The notes below the pieces were generated by a model that saw nothing but the letters and a program-made list of their open reading frames with translations, had not been told where the DNA came from and made no database searches. This document shows, in pieces, positions 42,841 through 53,862 of a stretch of 64,000 nt of DNA (position 1 is its first letter; every line of letters starts with the position of its first letter). Made by a program: the position numbers and the translations under genes. Source of the DNA: Ophiura sarsii (lineage: Eukaryota; Echinodermata; Ophiuroidea; Amphilepidida; Ophiuridae); NCBI GenBank assembly GCA_035610835.1, contig CM069448.1, positions 744,001-808,000 of the forward strand, written 5' to 3'.

Positions 42841-45340
42841 ACACTCTATTGTTCGAATATACAATGAATACTCATATCAATGAATATACGTCATTTGTGA
42901 CGTCGAAAATGAAAAGTACCAGACCATAGTGGACACGAACGGCCGTAATCTTTGAATCTCCGTTGATTTCAATGTTATGTCGGAGTGTTTTACCTAATTT
43001 CATACTGACACGACCTGAGTGATAATCAAACGGTCCCCGAACGATGCCCTGGCGCTGTTGAAGTCAGAAATATCATCGTTCCCTACAGGCCGAGCGTTCC
43101 CACATCGAATTTCACCTAGAATATTCGTCACACGAACCTATGTCCGCCATCGTCTGAATATCGAAAAGGCCCTCTGGAGAGTCAAGGGGACGACATTTTT
43201 TTCTACGCATGCGTCCGATCGCTTTGGATTTGTCCACTAAAATGTTGGACAAATGCCTAATGAGTATGTGCTGCATGGCAAGTGACACAACTTCTTGTAA
43301 TGCGCTAATCAACCGTAGATCTAACCCCCCCGGGCTCCGGCCAGTTTGGGGTGGAAAAGCCCAATCAGGAAAAGTTCACGGAAAAGATTCAGGCGTTGAC
43401 GGTTCAATGGTATATCACAGATAGGCAAAGTGGGTATATCCAGTGACAGTTGTATATCCCCTTGGTATATAATATTCAATTTTGACTAAAGCAGCCGACA
43501 ATGCATTGATTGATGATAACATCCAGAAGTTAAGTGGTTTGATGTGATAATAATGCCGCCATGAGGATCGAGCCGTGTAGCGAGGGGCCACGCCGAACTA
43601 TGATCGAGAGTGACCAATAACGCGCCGCAATGCGGACCACTGGCGCGCGGCGGGACGGCACATCCAACATGCGCGAATCAGTGGCATAGCCAGCTTTAAA
43701 CAGGGCCATAGGGAGGGGGAGGGGGTGGACTTATCAGACAGTAAAAAGTCCGAGTTGTATACCGACGAAAGGCATGATGTACAGTCAATAAAATGTGGTA
43801 GTGCCCACATGTTGTGGCGAATATAGGGCCTACACTTACTTGCAACAGAGTGACGTGGAATCCGGGGGCCGACTACAACCGTAACAGAGCGACAGTAGAA
43901 TCCGGTGTTTAATTTTTTTTAAATTGAGTGAGGTATAAATAATAAATAGCTAGAAAATAAATACAAACAACAAAATCTCCCAGAATTTGGGAACATTTTC
44001 ATCTTCTTAATGACGAATAAAGATAAAGAAGTCCGAGAAACACAGTTATTTCCCTGCTTTGTTTATATAATCAGCGGCCAATGTTTTTAAATATACACGC
44101 TCGTTTACAAACAACCTGTATGCCTAACACGAAGTGCACGACATTTTCCCGACCAAGACTAGTATTAATGAACGGCCGCCAAATAATACTAGTTTTGCGC
44201 AACCCAAGCCATAGTAGTTTTGAGAAAGATATTAGTTTTGCGCAACCAAAAGTAGTATCTTTCGCAAAACTACTAGTTTTGGGTGGTATTTTTCGCCAAA
44301 AAAATAGTAGTTTTGCGAAAGATACTACTTTTGGGCGCAGCACCGGTTCTGAGCACTTCTCTAGCCCCCGCTCTAGCCCGCCCGGCCTGTGGGCCTAAAT
44401 GAGACACCGTGCAGCATAAAGTATTATGAGAAAATGTGTACATATCTCCTAAGATTCTGGAGATTCGGAGTCTACCATCGGACCGGGCTTTCAGTTGACC
44501 TACGCATAGGAGCATCGTCGAAGCGAGAATGTCCCCTGTAACCTTTTTCAAGATCTTTGGCACTGAAATTAAAATGTTGGTTCATTATAGAGGGAATCCA
44601 CTTTACTCATATACGTGCCCGTAATCACCCTTCAAAGGTACAAGACTTGATCGCGTCTATCAATAGTTGTCTGATTGCCTTTCCACATAATATATTTCGA
44701 CATGAATATTGCGTCTCCCAATTCGTTTATTAAAGCTAGCTAAATTTGGTAAGCTTTGGTACAAGAACTAACTTTCTTGAAATGAAGTTGTACCAAAGAT
44801 TTTCTAGAAATTCATCGGTTGTACAGATTTAAAAAAATGGTAATCATGGTAGATTAAACATTGGTATAAACGGTCTCCTTTCTCATGTTGTACGATTGTC
44901 TATGGCCTGTTTTGGAAATGTGTTTGCTTTGTGTATCCAAATAGCTTACAGTTGTATATTAGCCTAGCTATCAAGCTATAAAAATGACATCTCTGAATGT
45001 ATTTTAAACAAAGTGTGCAAAGGAGAAATGGTTGGGCACACTGGTAAAATGGTTTTACAACAAGTGTTGCTATCATTATCAAAGTGAACTCAACTTCAAT
45101 CACTTATTTATCGAGCAATAATATATTGTTTTACGCATTTTAATTTGTTTAGATTATAAAGTTAAATAAATCCAGAGATAAATGATAGATAGAAAAATAG
45201 ATTAAAAAAGAATAGAAAAAACTATTAAAGCATTGGCGGCCTTTATAAATTATAAAAATTGACATAAAAATGATGTTACATACATCCACAATCAAGTTTA
45301 ATTTGTTTTTTTAAAAAACAAAAAAATAGAAAACAACAAC
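42841..45340. other. Intergenic, no gene supported
   Basis: Mixed composition, with a GC-richer patch at 43560-43690. No exon or family resemblance was found apart from the hairpin cluster at 44140-44340. Confidence 0.4.
44140..44340. repeat. TAGTTTTGCG hairpin cluster
   Basis: CCAAAAGTAGTATCTTTCGC (from 44248) and its mirror GCGAAAGATACTACTTTTGG (ending about 44334) form a long hairpin. Further copies of TAGTTTTGCG(C/A)AA occur at 44188, 44236 and nearby. It is probably a small foldback MITE. Confidence 0.75.
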
Positions 45341-45345
45341 GAACA

Positions 45346-45420
45346 CACGGAGATTCGAACCCGTGATTGCCGATTGCAAACGATATGGCCAACGTATGCA
45401 CGCCACAGAGATCGACGAGT
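45346..45420 (-). tRNA. tRNA-like sequence, minus strand
   Basis: On the minus strand GGGTTCGAATCTCCGTG is a good B box with T-arm-like pairing, and TGGCGTGCATACGTTGG resembles an A box about 35-40 nt upstream. The anticodon arm is poor. It is a tRNA pseudogene or SINE head. Confidence 0.4.
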
Positions 45421-46043
45421 GTAATTGTGTCAGTTTTATTATTTAACCATTGATTCTTTTATTTATAACGAACGGATTTTTATCGTGCCATTTTTGACAT
45501 TTTAAACCATATTTATATGTTACTCTCGCACAAAATGTGTTTGTAATGTGATTATACTCCTTATTTTGGAAAGAATGGTAAAAACGTTGAAATTTCGAAC
45601 ACAATAAATGGCATCTTGTATACTGTTTATACGGTCGCTCGACTGAACGTTGTGTGACCTGTTGCATTGCATTATTCATGTTACGATCTGTTTATGTATG
45701 CTTTTGTTATACTTCTCAATCGCTCATCGCCAACTCTGTACAAGAAACTTCATGCGCTGTCCCAACGCTGTCGTTAGAGAACAATAGAAAAGTCCCTTCG
45801 ACTCTCCAGAGGGCGTTATCTGCGACCTTTGACTGGGTTCACGGGGTTAATCATATTAATGAGCAAATATGCAAATGAGCTAAGTGTCCCCTCCTATTAT
45901 ATATACTCCTTGACCACGTCCACAGCCACGATGCAATCGGTGACAGTAGTTAGTGTTGTCCCTGCTGCGCCGTTCAGACTTCTTGACACTTGAATGTGTT
46001 GCAGGCTGACTGTAGCGTAGGTAAAGAAAACTACAGGGTACTA

Positions 46044-48320
46044 CGTGTATATAACCGGACAATCGTTTTTCGTTATTTCGTTTTCAACACGGTAAGCAAA
46101 AAACACAAATAGGTTCATTTTCCGTTTGACTGTCAGAGTAGAAAAAACAAACAAGAGAAAAACTAGAATTTTTAATGTTCGTTTTTATTACTCTATTTTC
46201 AACTAAGGAAAACTAAAAAGATCAACCACATTCGTTTTTCTTTCTCTAAATAAAGTGTAAAAATCAATCAGAAGAAAAATAAATAAATACAAATATTCGT
46301 TTTTCTTATCCATTTTCATATAAGAAAACGAAATAAACAAGTGTATTCGTTTTTCATTCTTCAACCAGAATTGTAACCAAAGGGCAATAGAAAAACCTAA
46401 TTTGATCTTGTTTCAAACATTCGTTTTTCTTAATACAAAAAACACACAGTAGAAAAATGTAAGTTTGACACATTCGTTTTTATAACTTCATTTGCAAACA
46501 AGAAAAACAATATCAGTCAACTACGTTCGTTTTTTGTTTCTTAAAAACTTGTATGGTAAGTAAGCAAGAGAAAAACCTAAATTTTAAGATTTAGTTTTTC
46601 TCACTTTATTTTCAAAACAAGAAAAACAAAAAGATTACTGCATTCGTTTTTCTTTTAATTCGATCAAGAACAAAATAACAAACATTATAAAAATTGTTTT
46701 GGGACTTTAATACAATCAGGCGTTTTTCTCAACCCATTTTCAATCAAGAAAAACGAAAAGGTCATTTAAACTTTGTTTTTCATATTTCATTTTACATCTA
46801 GGTAAATCAGAATATGATATGTGTGGTCATTTTTCTATTTTCCGACTCTAATTTCTCAAAGGTTTATAATGAAAACAATTTATTTGATTATTTGTTTGTT
46901 TGTAACATTCGAATTTATCCCTTAACGTAGAACAACTCAAAATATCAACCTTATTCGTCTTTCTTCTCTCCAGCAAAAGTGGAAAAATCAGTCAATCTTT
47001 TTTGATATATTCATTTTTCTTAATACGTGCAATCGTTTTTCGTTCTACAATGATTTGATATATTCGTTTTTCTTAATACGTACAATCGTTTTTCGTTCTA
47101 CAATGATTTGATATTCGTTTTTCTTAATACATACAATCGTTTTACATTCTACAATGATTTGATATATTCGTTTTTCTTAATACGTACAATCGTTTTTCGT
47201 TCTACAATGATTTGATATTCGTTTTTCTTAATACGTACAATCGTTTTACATTCTACAATGATTTGATATATTCGTTTTTTCTTAATACGTACAATATCAA
47301 ATTATTGTAGAACGAAAAACGATTGTACGTATTAAGATAAACGAATATATCAACTTTTTGACTGATTTTCCCACTTTTGCTGGAGAGAAGAAAAACGAAT
47401 AAGGTTGATATTTTGAGTTATTCTAAGTTGAAAATGAAGGGATAAATACGAATGTTACAAAAACAAAATTAATCAAATAAATTGTTTTCATTATAAACCT
47501 TTGAGAAATTAGAGTCGATAAAAAAGAAAAATTACCACACATATCCTGTTCTGATTTTACCTAGATGCAAAATGAAATATGAAAAACAAAGTTTAAATGA
47601 CCTTTTCATTTTTCTTGATTGAAAATGGGTTGAGAAAAACGCCTGATTGTATTAAAGTCCCAAAACATTTTTTGTAGTGTTTGTTATTTTGTTCTTGATC
47701 GAATTAGAAGAAAAACGAATGCAGTAATCTTTTTGTTTTTCTTGTTTTGAAAATAAAGTTAGAAAAACTAACTCTTAAAATTTAGGTTTTTCTCTTGCTA
47801 TACTTACCATACAAGTGTTTAAGAAACGAAAAACGAACGTAGTTGACTCATATTGTTTTTCTTGTTGGCAAATGAAGTTATAAAAACGAATGTGTCAAAC
47901 TTACATTTTTCTACTGTTTGTTTTTTGTATTAAGAAAACCGAATGTTTGAAACAAGATCAAATTAGGTTTTTCTATTGCCCTTTGGTTACAATTCTGGTT
48001 GAAGAATGAAAAACGAATACACTTGTTTATTTCGTTTTTCTTATATGAAAATGGATAAGAAAAACGAATATTTGTATTTATTTATTTTTCTTCTGATTGA
48101 TTTTTACACTTTATTTAGAGAAAGAAAAACGAATGTGGTTGATCTTTTTAGTTTTCCTTAGTTGAAAATAGAGTAATAAAAACGAACATTAAAAATTCTA
48201 GTTTTTCTCTTGTTTGTTTTTTCTACTCTGACAGTCAAACGGAAAATGAACCTATTTGTGTTTTTTGCTTACCGTGTTGAAAACGAAATAACGAAAAACG
48301 ATTGTCCGGTTATATACACG
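46044..48320. mobile_element. Foldback element of 2.28 kb
   Basis: A near-complete palindrome. CGTGTATATAACCGGACAAT at the left is mirrored by ATTGTCCGGTTATATACACG at the right, and the arms (about 980 bp each) match throughout. Both arms are built of short diverged units around TTCGTTTTTCTT or its complement AAGAAAAACGAA, spaced roughly every 50-80 bp. GTACTA lies at 46038-46043 and 48325-48330 and may be the target duplication. It has no coding capacity. The structure resembles foldback/TU-type elements. Confidence 0.88.
47003..47295. repeat. 51-53 bp tandem array at the foldback centre
   Basis: About six units alternating 51 and 53 bp, each with TTCGTTTTTCTTAATACGTA and CGTTCTACAATGATTTGATA. 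It belongs to the left arm; the right arm has one counterpart (about 47296-47350), so the expansion is one-sided. Confidence 0.9.
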
Positions 48321-48330
48321 GACCGTACTA

Positions 48331-49090
48331 GGTCAAATATTGAACGATCCGGTATTTAGTAGATATTTATTGCACAACTTAATAACTTGCACAGAGAGCA
48401 GGATCACCTTTCCTGCACAGTATACTACACAGCTTGCACGTAGAAAGTATTTAGCAGATAAGCACTAGGTCAAATATTGCACAACTTGCACGGAGATAGT
48501 AATCAGTAGATAGGCAATATATCATGGATGAGAATGAAAGCTCGTCCAGAAGAGATTTGAGATTAAATTAGATCAATAAATTCAAGATGGCGTCATCAAA
48601 ATGGCGGATGTCACGGTAGACAAGTAAAAAGTATAATACAGTACATGCACGAATTTCACAATCACAGTGATGTTTTAAAAGTCTGCAAGAGACGTAAAAG
48701 TTATTAAAAACGAGTGTCTAAAAGTGAAGACTGAGTATATAAAAAGTATTGCACTTAGCGGTATCCGTAGCAAGAGCTGGAAGATGCGTCCAAAATGGCG
48801 TCGTCATCAATTCCATGGACGTGTCACGAGTGAAGCTTTAGCGGCGAATACGAATACGAAAAACAGCAGTCAGTCACGTATAAAAAACCAGTCAAAATAC
48901 CACTTCCTCAGCGGCAGAATTCCACTTTTCCAGCGGAAAGAATACACAGCACATAGACAGTACGATGAGACAGATAAGTTAAACATATTTGTTTTTAAAA
49001 TAACTAAAATAAAAGCTAAAAAGCTACGGGGGGACGGAGCGGGCAGAAAATGCGTCTTCACTCGTCGAAATCAAACACATGTCCCTTAGG
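48331..49090. other. No gene supported
   Basis: A 121-codon frame at 48724-49089 lacks any recognisable domain and its composition resembles the flanks. CAAGATGGCGTCATCAAAAT and similar words recur (48584, 48790). Confidence 0.35.
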
Positions 49091-49099
49091 TTACTGCAT

Positions 49100-49265
49100 C
49101 GCATTAGAGTTGAGGTGACTTGACTTACTTGGTGACTGGGTTGTGAGTGGGTTGTGGTTGTGTTGACAATGTCCATGTTGGTACCACAAAGGTATTTGTT
49201 GAGTTCCGATTTGAAGGACGTGAGTTTATTGCAGTCTAAAATGTTGTGAGGTAGGTTGTTCCTAG
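49100..49265 (-). pseudogene. LINE ORF2 C-terminal fragment
   Basis: The minus strand reads RARNNLPHNILDCNKLTSFK then SELNKYLCGTNM. This matches the C-terminal signature of CR1/L2 ORF2 proteins (W/R-N-x-LP ... SLxxFKxxLxxYL). No reverse transcriptase core is adjacent. It is a short, dead 3' fragment. Confidence 0.5.
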
Positions 49266-49516
49266 CTCTGTTTCATAGCTCTCATACGTCGTGATACGAC
49301 TCAGTATGAAATATTAATGATATAAAATCGGCCCTAATCACAGCGAAATGAAGAACTCGTCAGCGAAAAGATGAAGTCAATTCGCGGTAATTTACGATTG
49401 GTTCCGAATAGTTTCTATAGTCTCGTTCCACGTTTTACTCCTCATGGGTGTACGCGTGTGTGTAAACATAGTAAATCACTAGGCGGACAACCAATACTAT
49501 GAATGCGATCAACTGT

Positions 49517-49560
49517 TAACAACAGCCTGGTTCCAAATTGTTGGCACCAGGCTGCTGTTA
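49517..49560. repeat. Short hairpin
   Basis: TAACAACAGCCTGGT faces ACCAGGCTGCTGTTA with one mismatch across a 14-nt loop. Confidence 0.75.
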
Positions 49561-49939
49561 GTGAGATTCCGAAGAACGCACGTGACCTGTTTTCCGAAGA
49601 TTTCTGATCTCAATTTTAAATGGTCTATTACCAAACTATACAATGTTCTAACATATTTGACATTTAAAACCACCCAATAAGTCAAATTATGTACAATTAG
49701 GGTCCTGGGTATGCAGTTTTCATTTACGTAAATACTAGACAGGGAATTTTAATTCAAAATGCACAGCGCATTAAAATGCGCTGTGCAAACGGAAGAACTC
49801 TATTTGATATGAACTCTCCGCATCGACCCTAGACTACATCCCCAAGTCTTCAATATTTATTACCGTACGGCAGCTAAAGCTGTACAAATACAGCTTGAAG
49901 ATAGCGACGTAGGAGGGCGACTGAGAGTTAGTCTAATCG

Positions 49940-50065
49940 AATATGAGTCAACTCGACGTTCGGTCAAGTCGACCGTTACGTACTCGACGGTCGGACCAAC
50001 TCGACGTACGAACAAAGTCGACGGTTGACCGACTCGACTCTCCTATACCTACTCGACGGATGGTT
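49940..50065. repeat. CTCGACG motif cluster
   Basis: ACTCGACG or GTCGAC-type words recur about every 15-30 bp over some 120 bp (ACTCGACGTTCGG, AAGTCGACCG, ACTCGACGGTCGG, ACTCGACGTACG, AAGTCGACGG, ACTCGACTC, ACTCGACGG). Confidence 0.85.
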
Positions 50066-50099
50066 GAATGATCGCGACGTGAGGACTGATGGGTGAATG

Positions 50100-50385
50100 A
50101 GCATAGGGTGTCAGCGGGGAATCCCGGGTAACATAGCTTCATGGGTGAATGCATTCCTCGCAATACATGCAATAGGACCGATAGGGGGTGGATGCCCGGG
50201 TATTGAATGATATGATGCTCGATCGTGACACGGTGTAGGACCGGGCGTGCAAAATGGGTGAATGGGGTGACAGCAGCCTAGGGAATCCCGGGGTACCCAT
50301 CATGTGCACAGTGCATGGAGGATGGTTGAATGCTCGCGGCACCGTGTAGGACCGGGCTTGCAAAAATGGATGACTTGGCACGGGT
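50100..50385. repeat. Diverged repeats with GTGTAGGACCGGGC
   Basis: GTGTAGGACCGGGCGTGCAAAATGG (50235) returns as GTGTAGGACCGGGCTTGCAAAA (50342). GGGAATCCCGGG(G)TA occurs at 50117 and 50280. A tandem of roughly 110-160 bp, partly scrambled. Confidence 0.75.
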
Positions 50386-50519
50386 TGACCGTCAGCACCC
50401 GGGTGAAATAACTCCATATATCGGCCGTATTGAAGTTCATTGAATGGCACGCGAAACGGGGAATAGTCCTAGTTTTATACGGCACTCAATGGGCTATTCC
50501 AGATAAATCATGCCCTCCC

Positions 50520-51000
50520 CCCATAGAGGATCGCGGATTTCCGAACTTTTCCAACATAATTTTGGTCAGGATTTCCGGAAAATTCACACCAGGGACAGGA
50601 TTTCCGGAAAAAAATCATAGAGGAATATCAGGAAATCCATGTTTTTTTCCCCATCGGAGACAGGATTTCCGGAAAAAAATTCAGTCAATGTTACAATTAC
50701 CAACCATTGACCCCATAGAGGAATCAGGAAATCCAGGTTTTTTTTATCACCGGGGACAGGATTTCCGAATTTTTTTCATAGAGGAATCAGGAAATCCATG
50801 TTTTTTTTTCCACCGGAGACAGGATTTCCGGAAACATTTTCAGTCACTTTTACAATTTCCAACAATTGACCCCATAGAGGAATCAGGAAATCCAGGTTTT
50901 TTATCACCGGGGACAGGATTTCCGATTTTTTCATAGAGGAATAAGGAAATCCATGTTTTTTTTCCACCGGAGACAGGATTTCCGGCAAAATTTTCAGTCA
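50520..51000. repeat. Higher-order tandem repeat, about 158-bp period
   Basis: CATAGAGGAATCAGGAAATC starts at about 50617, 50714, 50778, 50872 and 50931, and ACAGGATTTCCG(G)A alternates with it. Units of about 60 and 95 bp pair into a period near 158 bp (50714 to 50872; 50778 to about 50931). CAATTTCCAACAATTGACC marks the longer subunit. Confidence 0.88.
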
Positions 51001-51667
51001 TTTTTACAATTAAAAAAGTGGGGTGACGGGGATGAGACGCAAGCTGAAATCTAATATCCAGAATTCATGAGATACTATTAAGAGATTACTAACACAACAA
51101 TCAGTTGTTGAAAGATATCAACGTGTCATAGACGGGAGCCACTGTAACAACTATCAATATTGTTCAGTTATAAAAGTATAGAGTGTCATGCTGGGGTTGA
51201 GTAAGGGGCTACAATGAATGGGTGTGGGGAAGTGTGGGGGAAGGGTGTTACAGAACCGCAGGCCCGGAGGCAAACAAATCTTTAATTTACATAGGCCATA
51301 ACCAAACCCGGGAATTGAGCAATAACCCGGGCAATAACCTATCCCAACTGGATGGTGGCAGTGTGTTACGTGCGCCGAACTTCACGTGGTCCAGTTCAGC
51401 GCACGCTCTGTGCCTACATGTACATGTATACATTTCAACAGACATGACAGAGCCGTAACTTTTGTTGTGATTTGGAGACATTCTGGAGTTGTTTGAATTA
51501 CCTTGTGATTGATGTGAATAAAATATGGATTTGTTCGCCTCTTTATTGGATCATTTTATGATATGCAGGGATGGCTGAGATGACAAGAAAATGGTAAAAA
51601 ATAAATCGCCCGATGATGTTTAGTTTGATTGATTGAAAACAATACAAAACGTATAATGCAATACAAT

Positions 51668-51767
51668 NNNNNNNNNNNNNNNNNNNNNNNNNNNNNNNNN
51701 NNNNNNNNNNNNNNNNNNNNNNNNNNNNNNNNNNNNNNNNNNNNNNNNNNNNNNNNNNNNNNNNNNN
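51668..51767. other. Assembly gap
   Basis: 100 consecutive N. The true size is unknown. Confidence 1.
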
Positions 51768-52008
51768 CCCCACTTTCAAGATTGGATCTGCGCCCTTGCT
51801 ACCTGTCATACCCTCCCCCGTGTTAAAATGTGAAAATGAAATTGTGACTTTACCTTACATTTTGGATTGTCACCTCTTCAATATTCAACTGATCCTAACG
51901 TACAATATTTCATATTAAAGAAGATAAATTTCTCAACAACTTTATGATTTAATATTTTTAGGTAGGATATACATTTTTAGAGTTAAAGGTCAATTTATAC
52001 CTGTATAT

Positions 52009-52316
52009 CACACAGAAAAAAGATTACATAAGTTTACACAAGCTATGTTAATATAGAACTCCATCATTATTATGTAAACCTTTCACACAGTATTTGTGTA
52101 CCAAATACACAAGTTATGTAAACATAACTTGTGTATAATAATATGCCTATTATTTCTATATAACTTGTGTATTTTGTACACAATTTAGTTGTGTACAATA
52201 TACACAAGTTATGTTTACATAACTTGTGTATTTTGTACAAAATAGTGTGTGAAAGGTTTACATAATAATTATGGAGTCCTGCATTTAACATAATTATGTA
52301 AACATTTTTCTGTGTG
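52009..52316. mobile_element. Nested palindromic MITE
   Basis: CACACAGAAAAA at the left and TTTTTCTGTGTG at the right. The interior is palindromic throughout: CATAATTATGTAAAC-type arms, ACACAAGTTATGTAAACATA and its mirror, and ACACTATT/AATACTGTGT-like words. It splits the left arm of element 51880-52585. Confidence 0.9.
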
Positions 52317-52352
52317 AGTTACTTTTTTGATGACTGTATATTACAGGAAATA

Positions 52353-52425
52353 GTGTAACGGGTTCGCCGTCGGACAAGTTTAAAACAGCCAGTTTTAAAC
52401 TTATCCGACGGCGACCCCGTTACAC
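52353..52425. repeat. Strong central hairpin
   Basis: GTGTAACGGGTTCGCCGTCG with GACAAGTTTAAAAC is mirrored by GTTTTAAACTTATCCGACGG ending in CCCCGTTACAC around a 4-nt loop. Arms are about 34 bp with very few mismatches. Confidence 0.95.
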
Positions 52426-52585
52426 TCTTAACCTACAGTCATCAAAACACTTAAGTGACCAGGTAATAAATATGCGTTTAACTCCAAAACTATAGCGCTA
52501 TAAAAATATTAAATTATACATTTGTAAGGACATTTCTTCTCTTTAATTTGAGATATTACACGTGAAGGTTGACTATTGATACAGC

Positions 52586-52760
52586 ATTTTTACTTCATTC
52601 TTTTCTTCCATCTTTTCTAACTTTCATTTCATTCGGCCAGCCAGCATGCTTATATTTATAGGCTTTTTAAGCCTGGTCCGAGCATTTTGCTAGAGCCTGG
52701 TCCCTTCAGGACACAAGCGTGTGGTCCGAACGGACCGACCGGGTAAACAAACAAACAAAT
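52586..52760 (+). repeat. Repeat family R, copy 2
   Basis: Matches 19605-19750: TTTTTACTTCATTCTTTTC, CTTCCATCTTTTCTAA, GGCTTTTTAAGCCTGGTCC, CTGGTCCCTTCAGGAC, GACCGACCGGGTAAACAAAC. Confidence 0.7.
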
Positions 52761-52889
52761 GTGTCTAAAACCAAAACCAAGTCCGTTTTTCATTTTAAAC
52801 ATACCGGGCACACTGTCCTGCCTGTTCAAAACCCAAGTGCGAAAATAAAAACTGCACTTTGGTTCATTCTTTTCGGTGCAGAGTTCTTA

Positions 52890-53045
52890 ATTGTTAACTG
52901 ATCTTCACGAACAAGGTCTCTAACTGACGACGGGAAATTTGACCACAGTTTTGTAATTTGATATTTTTAAATAGGAACCATATTTTTAGAGCTATGAACG
53001 TATTTATTACCTGGTCAGTTACTCTTTTTGAAGACTGTATATTAT
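52890..53045 (-). repeat. Repeat family T fragment
   Basis: TTATTACCTGGTCAGTTACT and the preceding TTTTTAGAGCTATGAACG match the reverse complement of 56355-56410 and 52450-52500. Confidence 0.6.
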
Positions 53046-53113
53046 GAATACCCGTCATAAAAATATCTCACAATATATCCCATCGTCTTTTGTGGCATTC
53101 TAATATGGCGCGT

Positions 53114-53862
53114 CAGGCGCGGATCCAGGGGGGGGGGGGGGGGGGCGGAGGGGGCGCGCGCCCCCCGGTAAAAAATCGACCCAAAAAAAAAAAAAAGGGA
53201 AAAGAGAGAGGGAGAGGAAAGGGGGGAAGGGGGAGAGAAAGGGAGAAAGAGCCTTTAATTGAGTGACTGATTGGTGAATAAAATAACGTTGTATGTCGTG
53301 ATATACACGTAGGCCTATATAGGCGCGTCGCAACCGGGGCGGTCGCCCACTTTTTTGTAAAGAAAGAAAAAAAGAAGAAGGGGAAAAAAGAGAAGAAACG
53401 GAGGAAAGGGATTGCTTTTCATAAAATATTGGTCAAAAGTATACACCAGATCGCAGCAAATGAGCTCGAAAATTGAAAATGTTTCTTCTGAGCCCAGACT
53501 CCCCTGTTCGAGCTTTTAAACCATGTATATTTAAATCAAGAATATATATCAGTTATGCTCAACTTCTTTCGTGTATTGATAAAAAACAAAATATTTATTG
53601 GAAATGAAGAGGTGGCTTTTCAATAATTTGTTTGTCAAAAGTATACACCAGATCGCACCAAATGAGTTCGAAAATTGAAAATGTTTCTACTTCTGAGGGG
53701 GGATTCTGAGGGGGGCACACCCCTCCTCAGACTCCCCCCTGTCCCAGCGGAGCTCGGAGGGCGGTGCTGCGCACCGCATTGGATAGTCCACCACCACAAA
53801 ATTCAAGATTTTTCATCTTCTTTTCAGCCCCCCGGTACACTCAATCTCTGGCTCCGCCCCTG
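53114..53862. mobile_element. hAT-like element, 749 bp
   Basis: CAGGCGCGGATCCAGG at the left mirrors CTCTGGCTCCGCCCCTG at the right, with the CAG...CTG ends typical of hAT. It contains G and C runs, a purine-rich stretch at 53178-53250 and an internal direct repeat. No 8-bp target duplication was clear, so the assignment rests on the termini. Confidence 0.6.
53430..53705. repeat. Direct repeat inside the hAT-like element
   Basis: GTCAAAAGTATACACCAGAT...GAAAATTGAAAATGTTTCT occurs at 53433-53510 and 53635-53695 with few differences. Confidence 0.85.

Larger units (their letters stand above)
51880..52585. mobile_element. Palindromic element (family T) with nested MITE
   Basis: The left arm (about 51880-52350) and right arm (about 52428-52585) are inverted. 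Matching words include TGATGACTGTATATTA/TACAGTCATCA, TTTAGAGTTAAA/TTTAACTCCAAAA and the outer CATATTAAAGAAG/CTTCTCTTTAAT. The centre is the hairpin at 52353-52425. The left arm is interrupted by the MITE at 52009-52316. Confidence 0.7.

Noticed and set aside
48724..49089. 121-codon plus-strand frame
   Set aside because: No domain, no splice or promoter context, and composition like its surroundings.
50430..50936. 168-codon plus-strand frame with repeated GFP/NPGFF-like text
   Set aside because: It is a translation of the 158-bp tandem repeat, and its repetitiveness follows from the DNA.
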